This document shows positions 22,919 to 34,950 of a DNA stretch of 64,000 nt, piece after piece. The number at the start of each line of letters is the position of its first letter. The stretch's first letter is position 1. A model generated the notes under the pieces. It saw only the letters and a program-made list of their open reading frames with translations. It made no database searches and was not told where the DNA came from. The translations under genes and the position numbers were made by a program. Origin of the DNA: Patellaria atrata CBS 101060 (lineage: Eukaryota; Ascomycota; Dothideomycetes; Patellariales; Patellariaceae); contig MU006100.1 in the NCBI GenBank assembly GCA_010093705.1, forward strand, positions 728,644 through 792,643, written 5' to 3'.

Positions 22919-25900
22919 TCAAAGGCCCCACTCTAGCTTGATTGTCTTCAGATATTCCTCAAGGCTGACGATATTATCGTCGACGAGCACCTCACCTCTA
23001 TTTATCTTCTTCTTAATCCGTGGGATATACAACATATCATGAGCTCTGTTGCAAACGTTATACGGTATTGAGCTAGATCTTAGTAGGTCAAGACAGTTAG
23101 GGCAGAAACTAGTATCGTAGCAGACTCGGCAGACATAGGAGTCGTCAGCAACGAGAAACTGCCGGCGGCAGGGTCCGTCACAGGTATAGGCGGCATAGCT
23201 ATCATCATCATCTTTCGCGACACCTGCTTCGTCTTCTAGAAACTCCTGTGTCCTGTCATCTTTCCTCTCGTCGGAAGGGGACTTTCGCTCCTCAGACTCT
23301 ATGGTGAGAGGATGCTCAATCTCAGTGTCTTCTTCTTCATCGCTATTAAGTGCATCCCAGAGGAACGGTCGTTGACAGTGAAATGCTGCAATTGCTTTCG
23401 TATCGTCACCCGCCGCCATAAGCACTTGGGATAGTTGGTAGAAGCCTGAGTCGTCGTTATTCAGATCATCATCTGACAGGATTTGGATTGATTCCTTGAT
23501 ATGCGGCTTGAAGCATTCCATAGCTTCAGGAATCCGATTCGCCCTGAAATACCACAAACCTAACACGACAGACGGGCCTGAGACGCTTATGAGGGATGGA
23601 AAAGTATCTATCGCCTTAGCCTTGTACTTTGCCAGTTGTTCCAGTTTTTCTACGTTCTCTTGACATTCCGATGAACCAAGTTTTGATTCGCAGGCCTTGG
23701 TATAATAAAGAAGAGCCAGCTGTAATGCAGCTTGTGATCGTAGCCAAGCCATCTCGGTTTCCGCGTTTGTAGTCAAAGGTACGGTGTTATAGACTTTTCT
23801 CCATATACGCACTGCCTTAGCTTCTTCGAAGGCATACATATGGAATAATTGAGCAGCACAAAGTTCCAAGGCTACCTCGGTTGTTGACAACAAGTTCTTT
23901 CTTGCGGCTGCAACAGCAATAAAGTAAGCGTGAATCAAGTATGCCACGCTCGCTGTTCGTCCAGCAGCATCGCCGACCACAGGTGCAAAATCAGAGTTAT
24001 GAAACTTTCTAAACCATAAAAGCCCCGTCAGACGGCTATAGTCTTCACCTGGGATCTGATATTCCAAACTTTTCAAAAAGTCCATTATTTCTTCATACTT
24101 CTTCGCCTTGAAAAGAGTTCGCACTGCAAGGTCTGCCATATCGTATATGTCTCCGTCATTTCCGAATGAAACTTTCGCATAGTGAAGACAGTTTTCCTCA
24201 TCACCTATTTGCTTGTACTGTTCAGCAAGGGCTTGCTGTACAGTTGCAAGACGCTTAACGGTTTGAGAAGTATCATTGCCAATCGCTTTCTGATCTTGGA
24301 TGACTTGTTCGAGAATAGCCTCACTCTTGAGCTGTGCTTGGAGAGCTTTATCATAAGAACCTTGAGCTGCGTACATGCTGCCGATACCAGAGAGAATGAG
24401 TGAATCTGAAGGGTCCAATTTGAGGGCCTGTTCGAAGTGTTCTTTAGCAGAATCATAGAATTTGTAATCGCTGAGAACGATCGCTAGCCGTCTATTCCAA
24501 GTAGCATCTTCCTCAAAATTGAATGATTTTGCGGTGTTTACGACGACTTCTACTGATATTTGTTGCGCCACAGATTTCGACCCGAGGGAATTGATTTTAT
24601 GAATGATCTGGAAGCAAATTTCTGGTACCCAGTTCTTTTTCTTAAGCCATTGCATTGCTAAAACGCCCGCTGCATAAGAAAATATTGACGTAGGGTTATT
24701 ATGGCAACTATTTACCCAGTCCAGATCCTCGGCAGTGAGAGAGCTCAATACGTCACCATCCTTCAGCCAGCTTAATATAAGGTCAATAGTGCTCTGTTGA
24801 TAGAAAGAAGTACTTCGTGAGGCAATGAACCGCTCCGCGTCTGCGCCAGAAGTCAGTATCCTGACGAGGTAAGTGCCTATCAATGCCTTGTCTTCCATCC
24901 CAACATTCTCCGGTTTCATATATTCCAGTATAGATATCAGGTGGTCTTCTGCAAAGTCCTTTAGAGAGGAGTATTTTGCGCTATCATTACAGAATACGTC
25001 AAAGCAGATCTTTAGTGCATCTACGCGAGCTTCATGTATGTTAACTCCGATCTCTGGACAGTTAGCACCATCTGCTGATATCTTCCCTTGATCTGGATCT
25101 CTGAAAAACTCGCCAATAGAAGCATGACAAAATGTCACCTCCGTTGTAGATTTGTTCGAGTCAAAATCGGTCTCCGTATCTAGATCGTCCATTCCTCCAT
25201 CATGTTCATCGTGGTCGGTCTCATTTCCGTCATCATGGTCCCTTGAGGCTTGATTCTGAAGGTCCCCGGTGGAGAGACCATCTTCTCGCGTCACCGTAAA
25301 GAAAGACGCATACTGCTTCCTTAAGTTTCCTTCTAGGTATATCATTCCATCTCCAGTTTGAGAGCGAACTTTCAAGATAGCGTCAAGTTCGATTAATTTG
25401 AGAGGTCGTGAAGCGCAAGCCACGTAGGCCAGAAGCGTATTGAGGTCATCAGGCTCCTCGTCATTCAGCGATTCAGAAAATCCTTTAAGAACATGCCTAA
25501 GCATATTTGTTAGGTCCCTCGGAGCTCGGTTGAGCTTTTCACGTATTGTAGATTCTCTTGTGGCCCGGTTTAGTTCCCTCAACATCAAGTCCACCCATAA
25601 GAACATGCCATTGGCTCCATCGGTGAGTTTTGAGACAATTTCTTCCTGTAGAGTTTTGGACGTTCGTCTGAGTACCCTCGACTTGCGTATACTGATTTGG
25701 ATATATGAGACTATATCTTCCGAGTTTTTGGCAGATGTGATCTCTATAGTCGGCACACTTTGTTCCAGGCCGTCCTCAATGTCACCAAGGACTTGTGGGC
25801 GTCCTACCATTGCTAATTTAATTCTGGACGCATTTTGTTCTACCATAGGTCAGGAGTAAGCAGACAAGAGTTAGAGGCTATGGATACCAGTTTTTACCTC

Positions 25901-27422
25901 CCCAAGAAGATCTAGAAAGGTATGTCTTTCATCGTTGTACGCTTCGTCCATCCCATCTAAGAGGATAAAGGCGCTACTATCGTTCTCTTTCGATTTGGTA
26001 AAATAATCGACGAAGAGTTTTCTCCATGCGCTGCGTATGGTTTGAATATCGGAAGCAGTTGTAATCTGTTTCCCTACGTATTTGGCGTATAGCGGATCGT
26101 TTTGACTGGATCAATATTATGTTAGCTCTGCTAGCACCGCGCCTACTTCCAGATTTTGCTCGCGCTCCAAAGGAAGTATGAGTGATGCACTGAAGAAGTA
26201 CTCCTATGAGTTATAGTTCACGGCGAAGTGGCGGATACATCTTATTCAAAGAGGACAGGAATTACACACACCAAATCTGAAAGCTAATATCCCGCAGTGC
26301 TTGATGGACGGATCTTGTCTCAGGACTACTATCTTTGAAAAAGAAGTAAGCAATGGACACGTGGGAGGAATCGTTGACTCTTTGGGGATGTTGCTCCCGT
26401 AAATATGATATAATACTTGACGATAAGAATGATTTTCCACTTCCAGGGATACCGCTCACGTAAATGATGGGACTTTGCTTTTCAGACCAGGCTTGAAAAC
26501 TCGGTTCGCGCTGCACCCAATTACCCGTCCCCAGAACACGATTCTTGCTGATATCATCGTAGAAATCCTGAGGGTGAACAGAAGGCTGCAGGATAGCTTT
26601 AATCGAGCCTAAGAAGTCATCCGCCCCAACTCCGGTTCCAGATCCGCCAGTCACCGAGGTCAATCTGCTCAGCTCTTGTCGTACTCCTGTCACGTCAAGG
26701 CTCATCTCTCTGATCATGAACGCAGTCTCATTGACCGCTGATGCAGTAGCACTCGTTGTGTACGTTAGCTTCTCTACGTCCCGACCCGTTCTCTTCAGAT
26801 TGATAAAGCTTTCTGCCGCAACTAAGCTTTCTTCGGTCTCAGTTATTCTTGCGAGCTTTTTCATTGCCCCTCCTATGGCTTCATCATAGCCAGTAAACAA
26901 ATTTTTGACAAATTTCTTGACCCTACCTTGTTGCATCAATTTAGTGGAAAGAGCAAAGACTTCGAGTAGAGTAGCGAGAACCTCGGCAAGCTTGACCATC
27001 ATATCTTGAGATAATTCTTCTTGGTTGTAGATCTTTAAGCGCACAGTGAAGTGCCTCAAGGTCTCGAACAGTTCCTGGATAGCGTCATACGCTGCAGTCA
27101 CACCCCGTGCGGCATATATCATTACTGATACAGCCCCAAAGAGAACACATGTCTGGGGAAGCACCTGAACAGCACCGCCCTCGGAAACCTTGCTGAGCAC
27201 TTCAAGGGGATGGAGGGCTGCGTCAAGCGCGCTGAACACGTTGCCATGGTGTTCCCTGAAGCTAACAAAAGAATTATTTTGCCTTCTTATCAAGTCCATG
27301 AGGTCCTCCGTGGCGGTTGGCTTCGGAAAAGAGCTGTCCGATACCCGTTGACCCGTCGTATCGGCATACCGGGCTAAAGCTGCGTTCCAAATGACAGCAA
27401 ACTGATCTTCAAGACCACCCAT
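22919..27422 (-). CDS. STAND/NLR-like protein: Goodbye-NACHT-TPR with C-terminal Zn module
   Basis: A 1429-aa protein results after removing introns 26106-26271 and 25840-25887. Residues ~1-260 are the fungal STAND N-terminal Goodbye domain (QFAVIWNAALARYADTTG, FGAVSVMIYAARGVTAAYDAI, LFTGYDEAIGGAMKKLARI). The NACHT core has Walker A GIPGSGKS at ~324 and Walker B FILLDGMDEA at ~433, followed by LAMVGRPQ. TPR-like helices follow (AKEHFEQALKLDPSDSLILSGIGSMYAAQGSYDKALQ, ~900-950). The end holds a ZZ-like Cys cluster (CDGPCRRQF, CRVCYD, FCPNCLDLL, near ~1340). Fungal NLRs act in non-self recognition and programmed cell death. The Goodbye domain's effector role is not settled. The intermediate 166-nt intron could hide a small exon. 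Confidence 0.85.
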
Positions 27423-27969
27423 TAGCTCTACGTAATAGTTCAGAAGCTAATGCAAGTATCAGAGGACGTATGGTATGGACTGAAAGAGGGAAGGGAACAT
27501 GAGTTGACGATGTGAACGGATGTGAAATAAGGAGGTGAAAGATATTATCTATACTCATGGTGATAGGACTAAAAGAAGATCTGCGGTTTACTTTATACTT
27601 GCTGAGACAGCAGCGCTAGAGTAGGAATCCTTGCCGACATGCTGTGGGGGCGAAAAGTCTTTGGCCTACCCTACTAACACTATTTGATACTTTCCATTCT
27701 CGATCACCTCTAACTTGCTCCGTATGTGTTGGGTTAGAAGTCCAAGATATATTACCCAGACGGGATGGGGTTCGTCGGCTGACGTAATTTAGTTCTATAC
27801 GCTCCCATCACTACCTTGAGATCACCGGCTGGATGGTCCTGTCCAAGAACATCTCATAGTTCTACCTTTTGCACAGGGCACACTCGTCCTTAATTAGATC
27901 TCCAACTGGTCAACTCTCTGGACAAGGGCGGTACTTTTCTTCTTCTCCCTATCATCTGTAGCTATCCGA
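27423..27969. promoter_or_regulatory. divergent promoter STAND / F-box-like gene
   Basis: A 550-bp gap lies between divergent starts. It is pyrimidine-rich just before the F-box-like gene (CTTTTCTTCTTCTCCC). No discrete motif is assigned. Confidence 0.35.
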
Positions 27970-28764
27970 ATGTCGGAATCTGTAGCTCCATATCAACCAC
28001 CACGAGCCTCATTGCTTGGTCTTCCACCGGAACTTCGCAATCAGATATATAACTACGCACTTTTCCAAGATATTTGGACCTACGATCCCAATGATTTCCG
28101 GTTAGAAGCACCATTGAGACGTGCATCTCTCGACCTTCGGATCCTGCTTACCTGTAGACAAATATACCAAGAGCTTCGCCTCCTCGCTTTCACGCTCGTA
28201 AGATTCAACACAAGAAAACTACCCTTGACCGAGCTTCAGCCCGCTCTTTCGAACCTATCCCAAGATCAGATCGCCTCCATCCGCTCGCTATGGCTGGATG
28301 TGGGATTCAGATACTTCATGTTTTACGATGGTGCTGGTCGCGGTATTCAGCTCGAATCGCTCGGGCTCAGCATCTCTCACCTCCTCATCGACCTCTCGGA
28401 TGAGACATTCCTGGCAGTATACCAGTTGAAGGCTTTTCAGAGGGTTCGAAACAAGTTCGTACACATACTTTGGGAGACAGTGAGACATAATAGAAGTCTG
28501 AAGGAGATTAGCATAGTACAACATGGGAGGTTGGATGAGCTTATCGACTCTGAGGTCACCAAGCAACTGTTTCAAACACTGGAGATCCTGATGACCCAAC
28601 GGTCCTCTGGGTCATCAGGTTACACTTCGCTTGTTCACTTACCTCAATTCTTTCGTTTGAGAGAGTGCGAGGCAGGCGGAGAAGAGCGAATAGTAGACAT
28701 TAACTTCGTCAGATTCCAGCAGCCAATCTCAAACCCGTATAAAGATTTCCCATATCGAAGATGA
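27970..28764 (+). CDS. F-box/2EXR-like domain protein, unknown role
   Basis: An intronless 264-aa protein. Residues ~14-75 (LLGLPPELRNQIYNYALF...LLTCRQIYQELRLLAFTLVRFNT) show the pattern common to the very large fungal family of F-box-like/2EXR proteins. The remainder has leucine-rich helices and no further domain. Such proteins are expanded in Pezizomycotina and mostly uncharacterised. A substrate-adaptor role in ubiquitin ligases is possible but not shown. Its neighbour, the STAND receptor, is divergently transcribed. Confidence 0.7.
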   Translation: MSESVAPYQPPRASLLGLPPELRNQIYNYALFQDIWTYDPNDFRLEAPLRRASLDLRILLTCRQIYQELRLLAFTLVRFNTRKLPLTELQPALSNLSQDQIASIRSLWLDVGFRYFMFYDGAGRGIQLESLGLSISHLLIDLSDETFLAVYQLKAFQRVRNKFVHILWETVRHNRSLKEISIVQHGRLDELIDSEVTKQLFQTLEILMTQRSSGSSGYTSLVHLPQFFRLRECEAGGEERIVDINFVRFQQPISNPYKDFPYRR

Positions 28765-29172
28765 CGTAATTTCTGCGGCGAGACGATCATATGATGGTAG
28801 GGTTATTCATACGACCTGGTTCATCTCACTTTGCGAGATGACAGCCGAGTGACACTGCTCTTTTAAACGTATTTTTAGTGAGTTGATATGGTCGAGTTCG
28901 CAAGACTGTTTCGACTAATATGATCAGTTATAAACTTTGGACGAAAGGCAACAAATATGGTCATTACTTGATAAACGGGCCGTAAAGCTGCAATTGTAGT
29001 TCTGTCGGCTGGTGAACAATAATGCATTTGGTTGTACTATACAATCTTTTTTTGATCCAGAATTATGTAATTTCCGTGCCCCTTTGATCTCAACCGCGAT
29101 GTAATACTGCACAGTTCAACCAATATTTTTCCCTACCTCTTTCGTTGTTCGAGAGCGCGCGTTTGTGAAGTG
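28765..29172. other. intergenic, converging 3' regions
   Basis: AT-rich spacer without a supported gene between converging genes. A GTAGTTCT element lies at 28996-29003. Confidence 0.4.
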
Positions 29173-29712
29173 TTAGATCAACTCCTTCTCCTCATTCACA
29201 ACAACCTTCAGTCTCGCTCTCATCCCACCCGTAGCTACATGGCCCAGCGTGCCAACTACACTCCCCAATCCCGCAGCACTCCACAGCAACCCTCCTCGCC
29301 CCACTCTTGCGGGTACCATTATGACTCCTCTCCTCGCCGCGGCAACGGCGCCCATAGCCCCCAGCACACTCCCCCCAAGGACCCACCAATCCGCCCTGCT
29401 CTGGCTCCTACTCTCTTGCAATCTCCAACTGCGATCCTGCCACTCGATCTTTTCGCGTCCCCACATCCTTCCTACAACCATGACGGCGGAGACGGAGAGG
29501 CCGGCGATGGCGCCATAGCGCGAGTGGATCAGAAGGCGTGAGAAGTATGTCGGGAGGCTGCGAGGTGGCCGAATGAGTGTGATGGCGGATGCGCTGGCGA
29601 GGGAGATGAAGGAGCCCATGGCCAGACCGGAACGCAGAACATGGAGGGTTAGAATTGTGCGGGCGTAGGGTTGGTCTTCGGCATGGCTGGTGTGGGGAAA
29701 GAGGTCGTTCAT
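29173..29712 (-). CDS. small membrane protein, DUF1757-like
   Basis: Intronless, 179 aa. It has four hydrophobic segments (SGLAMGSFISLASASAITLI, YGAIAGLSVSAVMVVGRMWG, WWVLGGSVLGAMGAVAAA, LLWSAAGLGSVVGTLGHVA). The central GRMWGREKIEWQDRSWRL and the N-terminal FPHTSHAEDQPYARTILTLHVLRSG agree with my memory of the fungal DUF1757 family. The organelle and function are unknown; glycine-zipper-like helices with small loops resemble mitochondrial inner-membrane proteins. The long frames on the opposite strand are shadows of its GC-rich codons. Confidence 0.65.
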   Translation of the reverse strand: MNDLFPHTSHAEDQPYARTILTLHVLRSGLAMGSFISLASASAITLIRPPRSLPTYFSRLLIHSRYGAIAGLSVSAVMVVGRMWGREKIEWQDRSWRLQESRSQSRADWWVLGGSVLGAMGAVAAARRGVIMVPARVGRGGLLWSAAGLGSVVGTLGHVATGGMRARLKVVVNEEKELI

Positions 29713-30861
29713 TTTGATACAAACGATGAATTATTATATGGTGATGTTGAGGGGTGCGATATAGCTGAGAGGATATGGGACGGCTGTTCTGTTTCTTGGT
29801 AGGTTTCCGAGATATATGAGGTTGTCAGTAAATCATCTGGGGCATATGGACCATTTAAGTAAGCATTCGTAGAGTTTTAGCAGCGATATACTGAATACTC
29901 GTCACCGTATAGAGCATAGGGTTTGTATGGCCGTTAGTTCCAGCGTTTAATCTTTTCTACATCTTCGAGCGGCTTAAAAATCTATTAGAAACCTGCAAGG
30001 TCATGGCGAATGTCAATGATTGGAAGAAGATTCCAGGAGCCGCGTAGTCAGTTCTTAGTTCTCACAGTTCTCACGAGTTCTATTCCTCGTCTGTAAGCTG
30101 ATGCTCGGGCGGGAATGATGAGACCGACAATTGCTGATTAATGTTCGATTATGACTGGCTAGAATTACATATGAACATCCTCCTTCGCGCGTTTCTCCCT
30201 TTTTGGTTTAACGTTTCCCTCCCTTTTCGGTTTAGTGCATTTCCTACAGTACATTCAGCTTAAGGTAGTGCATTAACCCCTTTTCGGTTTAGTGCATTAT
30301 TTCCTCTTGAGATATCATCTCTTTCTCCAGCACTGGAATTGTAACCATACATCTTCGTTTCCTCTGTTTCACTTTTGTTTTCAGGATACTGAGGACACAC
30401 GATTATGATAACATTTCTGATTTGGGAGTCCTCGCATCCTGTATAGTTACGGACCCCTACTTCAAACCCTCTCTGTACTCTGTTGTACAGAAAAGAGAAC
30501 TCCTCAGCTAATTGAGCTTGGCTAATATTGCGAGGTATCAATGTTCCAGGAGTTGTTGGATAAGTGTACTGGTTTGAGGAATACTGACTATAACGAAAGT
30601 TACCTCCACTACTGTACAGGACGATAAAGAGCCGTGCTGCTAAGCCCTCGCTCAAGCTCTGATATTCACTGAGTACCCCGAATACCTCTTATTGAGTAAT
30701 TTGATCTCTGTATAAGTATACATTTGTTCGCTGTTCCTATTCCATCACCATTTCTCCTCTTACAGGGGTGTGATTAGTTCATCCCATATTACACTTGACA
30801 TATTCCGTTCCGCTTGCCTTTTGCTCAGGCGCACCACAGACGGAAGACCTCCAACAGTCCC
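29713..30861. other. intergenic with a doubtful 131-codon frame
   Basis: The interval holds a minus-strand frame (30260-30655) with no recognised domain, whose 3' end overlaps short direct repeats. It is more likely non-coding or a relic. No other gene is seen. Confidence 0.35.
30222..30299. repeat. direct repeat CCTTTTCGGTTTAGTGCATT x2
   Basis: Exact copies lie at 30222-30241 and 30279-30298, with a third degenerate copy (CCTTTTTGGTTTAACG) just before at about 30198. The origin is unknown. Confidence 0.7.
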
Positions 30862-32877
30862 CTATACTTCATGCGGATGACGAGCTTTGATTATATCCGC
30901 AGCCTGTACTTCAGTGTCAGTCTCGAGGTTTTCATATAATAACTCCATAAGGTCTCTCGATCACTGGGATTACATACCTTCTCAGCAACAGCATATACGG
31001 TAGTGCAAGTATGCGTCCCGGGTATCAACGGCATCATACTCCCATCCACAACACTAAGTTTTTGCACTCCATACACCAACAAGTCTTCACCGACTACGCC
31101 TCCCAATTCCCTGGGCAGCATCGCCGCTGTACCTACCGGATGATACAATGTAGGACTATACGACGCAATCACTGCCTCCTCAAACTCCTCGTCAGTTTGG
31201 ACTCTCGTACCCGGGGCCACCTCCACAGGGCCCAGCTGTTTTATCATCTCCGTATTGAAATACCTCCTCGTGAGTTTCAACATCTCAGCGACGATCACCA
31301 CATCCAGTGGGTTTGTCAGGGCTCGATAATCGACAATCGGTTTGCCGTACGGGTCGCTGGGGTCAATATTAACGGTACCGCGACTGAATGGCTTGAGATT
31401 GACGAGTGAACCGTTCGGGCTACCGTTGCAAAGCATTTCGAAGACCGCAGAGACATTCGAACGCATTTGCCCAGCTAGCGCGTTGAGCTGGGCCTTGTAG
31501 CCTGCGACCACAGTCGGATGCGTGCCCTCTGGAAGGTATGCCGCCGCGTCTTGCGCTTCGAGCTCTGCAGCGATAGATTCGTATCTATCGGGAGACATCA
31601 CAGGTAGGCCCAAGAAAGCACCACAGACAGTCACGCCGAGGGAGTAAGGGCCAGTTTTGTCCTTCTCCCACGCTGCTTCTGCTTCTGCGATGAAGGTCGC
31701 GTTCACCGTTAGATCTGTCGGGTTCGGCGATACATTATCGTCGAACCGCCATGTGTAGCCCATACCACCGTGATCTTGGAAGTTTTGGCCTACGCCGGGA
31801 AGATCTACAAGGACGGGTATGTCTGCTGATTCCAGGAGAGATTTTGGACCAACTCCACTGAGTTGGAGGACCTGAGGGGTATGAATTGCTCCGGCGGCAA
31901 TAATGATTTCCTTCCTAGCCTTCACTGTTGATTTCACTATTCCATCAGCATCTCTTTCCGCTATGTCCACGCTTCCAGCAACGCTGCCTTCAAAGTTAAC
32001 CCTGACGGCCTTATGTGCGGAGAGTAAGTCGTAATTCTCCCGTCGCAAGTTTTCGTAGTGACCATAACGAGCGTATGATCTAGTCACCGTAACGGGATCC
32101 ACGGAAGAAGGGAACCACATGACGCCCACCTCCCCAGCGGCACCCTCTTTCGGGAAGGTAACCCCTGGTATCTCTGCCCAAGCATCCCTCATGATCTTGA
32201 TTCCCGGCCACAAGAAAGTTGGATGAGAGACGTAAACAGGCGTGGTTCCACCATACGCAGCTTCAATATCCCACGTCATATTGAACTCTGTCGCGATTTC
32301 CGGCTCGGGTGGCACAAAAGTAACGCTCTTCTTGAAGTACGGTAGCAGGCCCTTCCAGTCCCACGTCGAGTCTGGGGAGTTGAGTACCCTCCATTGATCA
32401 TAGTCCTCCGCGGAGCCTCGATCAAAAATCATACCGTTGAGCGCAGAGCTACCACCGACGACAGCACCAACTGTTACTGACGTCGTCCTGTTTCGTAGAT
32501 TTACCTGCGGGACAGAGGTGATGTTCCATTGGCGCATCCGAGCCGTAGGGCCTCTGATAGAGTTTGCGCCTCCTCTTACCAAGAGCACGTCAGGAGAGTC
32601 GTCGAAGTACCCATACTCGATCACCAGGACAGTTGTACCTGCAGAAGTTGAGCAATCAGTGGGCAGTACGTGTTTGGGTGTTTGGTCTTTGCTACGCACT
32701 GGGATCCTCAGTCAAACGGTCCGCAACGGTCAAACCTGCAGTCCCACCTCCGATAACCACATAATCATATTCCTCCTTCACCTGCGCCGCTCTCTCGAGC
32801 AAAGTTGCAGTCTCAATCGGGCGTGCAACAACTGAAGAAACAAAAAGCGTGGCTAGAGCCGTGCTGAAAGGACGCAT
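30862..32877 (-). CDS. secreted GMC-family FAD oxidoreductase
   Basis: The protein is 626 aa with introns 32639-32699 and 30904-30977. The last exon is only 13 codons (AADIIKARHPHEV), completing the family's VYAVAEK|AADIIK. The signal peptide is residues ~1-19 (MRPFSTALATLFVSSVVAR). The Rossmann ADP-binding motif is VVIGGGTAGLTVADRL. The GMC signature regions are VGAVVGGSSALNGMIFDRG and AGAIHTPQVLQLSGVGP. The catalytic pair lies in YHPVGTAAM (His) and IPGTHTCTTV (His). Several N-glycosylation sequons support secretion. It is an alcohol or glucose-type oxidase/dehydrogenase, with an unassigned substrate. Confidence 0.9.
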
Positions 32878-34084
32878 CTTGATCGATTGTTAAAAGAGAG
32901 TCCCAGACCGACCCTGATTCCCGGTTCGCACATGTTTCAACTAGGCCTGGGGACTGATCGAATATAAGATCTGTCGTACCTCTATCAGATAAAGTGGTCA
33001 CATCCCTTCAGCCCTGTAGCCCGAAATGGAAAAACACGTGAGTAATCAATTGGAAGCACATAGTCCGTAAAAGATGGTACAATCCTCTCTTTTCGTGCAT
33101 CTGCCGCATGTCTAGATTCACGGCGTGGAAAAGCGGAGATGCAAGGGGTACATATTTCTACGTCTTGTCACCGGTATGACCGATTGACTGTTGTGGCTAT
33201 TATAGTCAATTATCCCTACCATCGCTGTAGCGATTGCGGGGAAGCGAATGAGGATCTTCGACCAGGGCTGTGAAGAATTGTCGAATGCTTGAAAGTGCGT
33301 GCCAAGGGGTGGTAGGTAGCTTGGAGAGCATTATAGCCGGCTTGTCTGGGAGAATCCGTTATAGCGGATATGGAAGAAAGTGTTTCAGGATAAAACATTA
33401 CTATAATTCAATTTGTATTGAAAAATTACTCGACTTCGTATCATCAAGACGATTTAAAAGGGGGGTTTGGAAAAGACCTGAGGATTCTCAAGAAGTTGAA
33501 TAAAAAAGGAGCGGATGCATTCAAGCTCTAGGTAGGCACGTATGTAAGTAACCTCTCAAAGTATCAAATATCGCCTGTTCATCTCATTTTGCCTGTCCGT
33601 AATTTAAATATTTTCTTCCCCTGTCATGGTTTAGTACTCCCGTTTGTTATGCAGTTGCCATATCTCAGCCAAAACTCTTCTAGAGTTACTCTAAGACATA
33701 TAAGGTGTACTCATCCGTAAAGTACGCCTGGAATCCTTCGTACAGTCTGATCGCCCAACTATAATGCAGTCAGGCTATTGGAAGGCCCACTGTACTGTAC
33801 AGTAGCTTTGGTGTGAAATGACACATTAGGGAACCACAGAAGACGAAAATTTCCATTGCGGTACATGATGCTGCACAAGAGACCCAAGCACAGGTTTTCT
33901 CCCGTAGAGATAATTTCTGCCCATTCCCGTCAACGAATTAAAACTAGTTAATCAACTGGACTATGGATCGTCCCAGAGAAAGGGAAGTTCTGAATCCCTC
34001 AATCTGCTTGTCAGAACGTAGAACTGAAATTCAATGTTTCGCCGCTCTAGCATTATAGCGACCTTGCGGAGCGTAGTCCGAAGT
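32878..34084. other. intergenic
   Basis: 1.2 kb without a supported gene. It includes the GMC promoter and an AT-rich stretch at about 33370-33640. A CTGTACAG palindrome lies near 33797. Confidence 0.4.
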
Positions 34085-34588
34085 TCACGTACGCATATTA
34101 CAACCATGTCCCACATGGTAGTTATATTCTATCCTCCTAGGTCGTGTTGTCTCCGTCATCAGAACCATACTCTTTTCGAGGGATTTCCATGATGGGTCTA
34201 GATATGTCTCCCAGGACGTTACTCGAAGTGTATCAAGCTGTGGTGCAGCATCTCCCTCAATCGATAGAAAATCAGCCCGCGGTGAGGATATGCTTACTTC
34301 CAACTTTCGAAGTTTCTTGAACTCTTTAAAGCCCTTGCAGTACTCGCGAATAAAGTAGCCAGTTGGTCCTTTAAAATTCTCACAGATATGCGGCAGGTAT
34401 TGTAGCGAATCGCAATGTTGATATAGAGCCTCCATGAATGGGGATACGAGGTCTGATAAGAGTAAATTGTTGTAGGTCACTGCTTCCTGGATGATCAGGC
34501 GTTCTAATGCTCTCGGAGCAGATAAGATAATACCTAGAGCATTCGCATACGTGGAGCATTCGATCAGAATGATCTCTTTCAAGGGCAA
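34085..34588 (-). pseudogene. F-box/LRR-like protein fragment
   Basis: A minus-strand frame reads PLKEIILIECSTYANALGIILSAPRALERLIIQEAV, then FKKLRKLEVSIS and APQLDTLRVTSWETYL. This is the LRR-like text of fungal F-box proteins. Reading upstream in frame gives FLTFYPRFLP and then a TGA, and no F-box or start is seen within 150 bp. It is probably the 3' remnant of a gene, or an exon of one with unresolved 5' introns. Confidence 0.45.
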
Positions 34589-34925
34589 AAAGCGGGGATA
34601 GAAAGTGAGAAACTGGAGAGCTCAATGTATGATCGCACATGATATGGTCAGAGAGGTCAACATTGGTTGAACAAGACAAATTGAAAAGTCGTTAAAATTG
34701 TAGAAGGGTGGTATACCACTATTCACGTGAAGCGTAACTATGCAATATCAGTGACACAGTTCTTTTTGTCCCTTCCCAATTGATAGCATTCAGCGTCTAC
34801 CGTCCTGTCTCACCCGAAGTAATTTTTCGCTCTTACTGCCTAGGAACGTCAAGAATGTACGAGATTTTACCGGTAATACGTAGGAATTGGCCGTATGAAC
34901 AATGCAGATCTCCAACTAATTTGTC

Positions 34926-34950
34926 TTTTTTTTTTTTTAAAAAAAAAAAA
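34926..34950. repeat. T13-A12 self-complementary tract
   Basis: Thirteen T are followed directly by twelve A, a perfect palindrome able to fold fully. It may be a nucleosome-excluding element or the scar of two poly(A)/poly(T) tails. Confidence 0.8.

Noticed and set aside
29170-29541. Plus-strand frames over the DUF1757-like gene, Pro/Ser-rich
   Set aside because: Shadows of the GC-rich membrane protein codons on the other strand; low-complexity composition and no start context.
31011-31409. 132-codon plus-strand frame opposite the GMC oxidoreductase
   Set aside because: Antisense shadow; the minus strand carries all GMC signatures.
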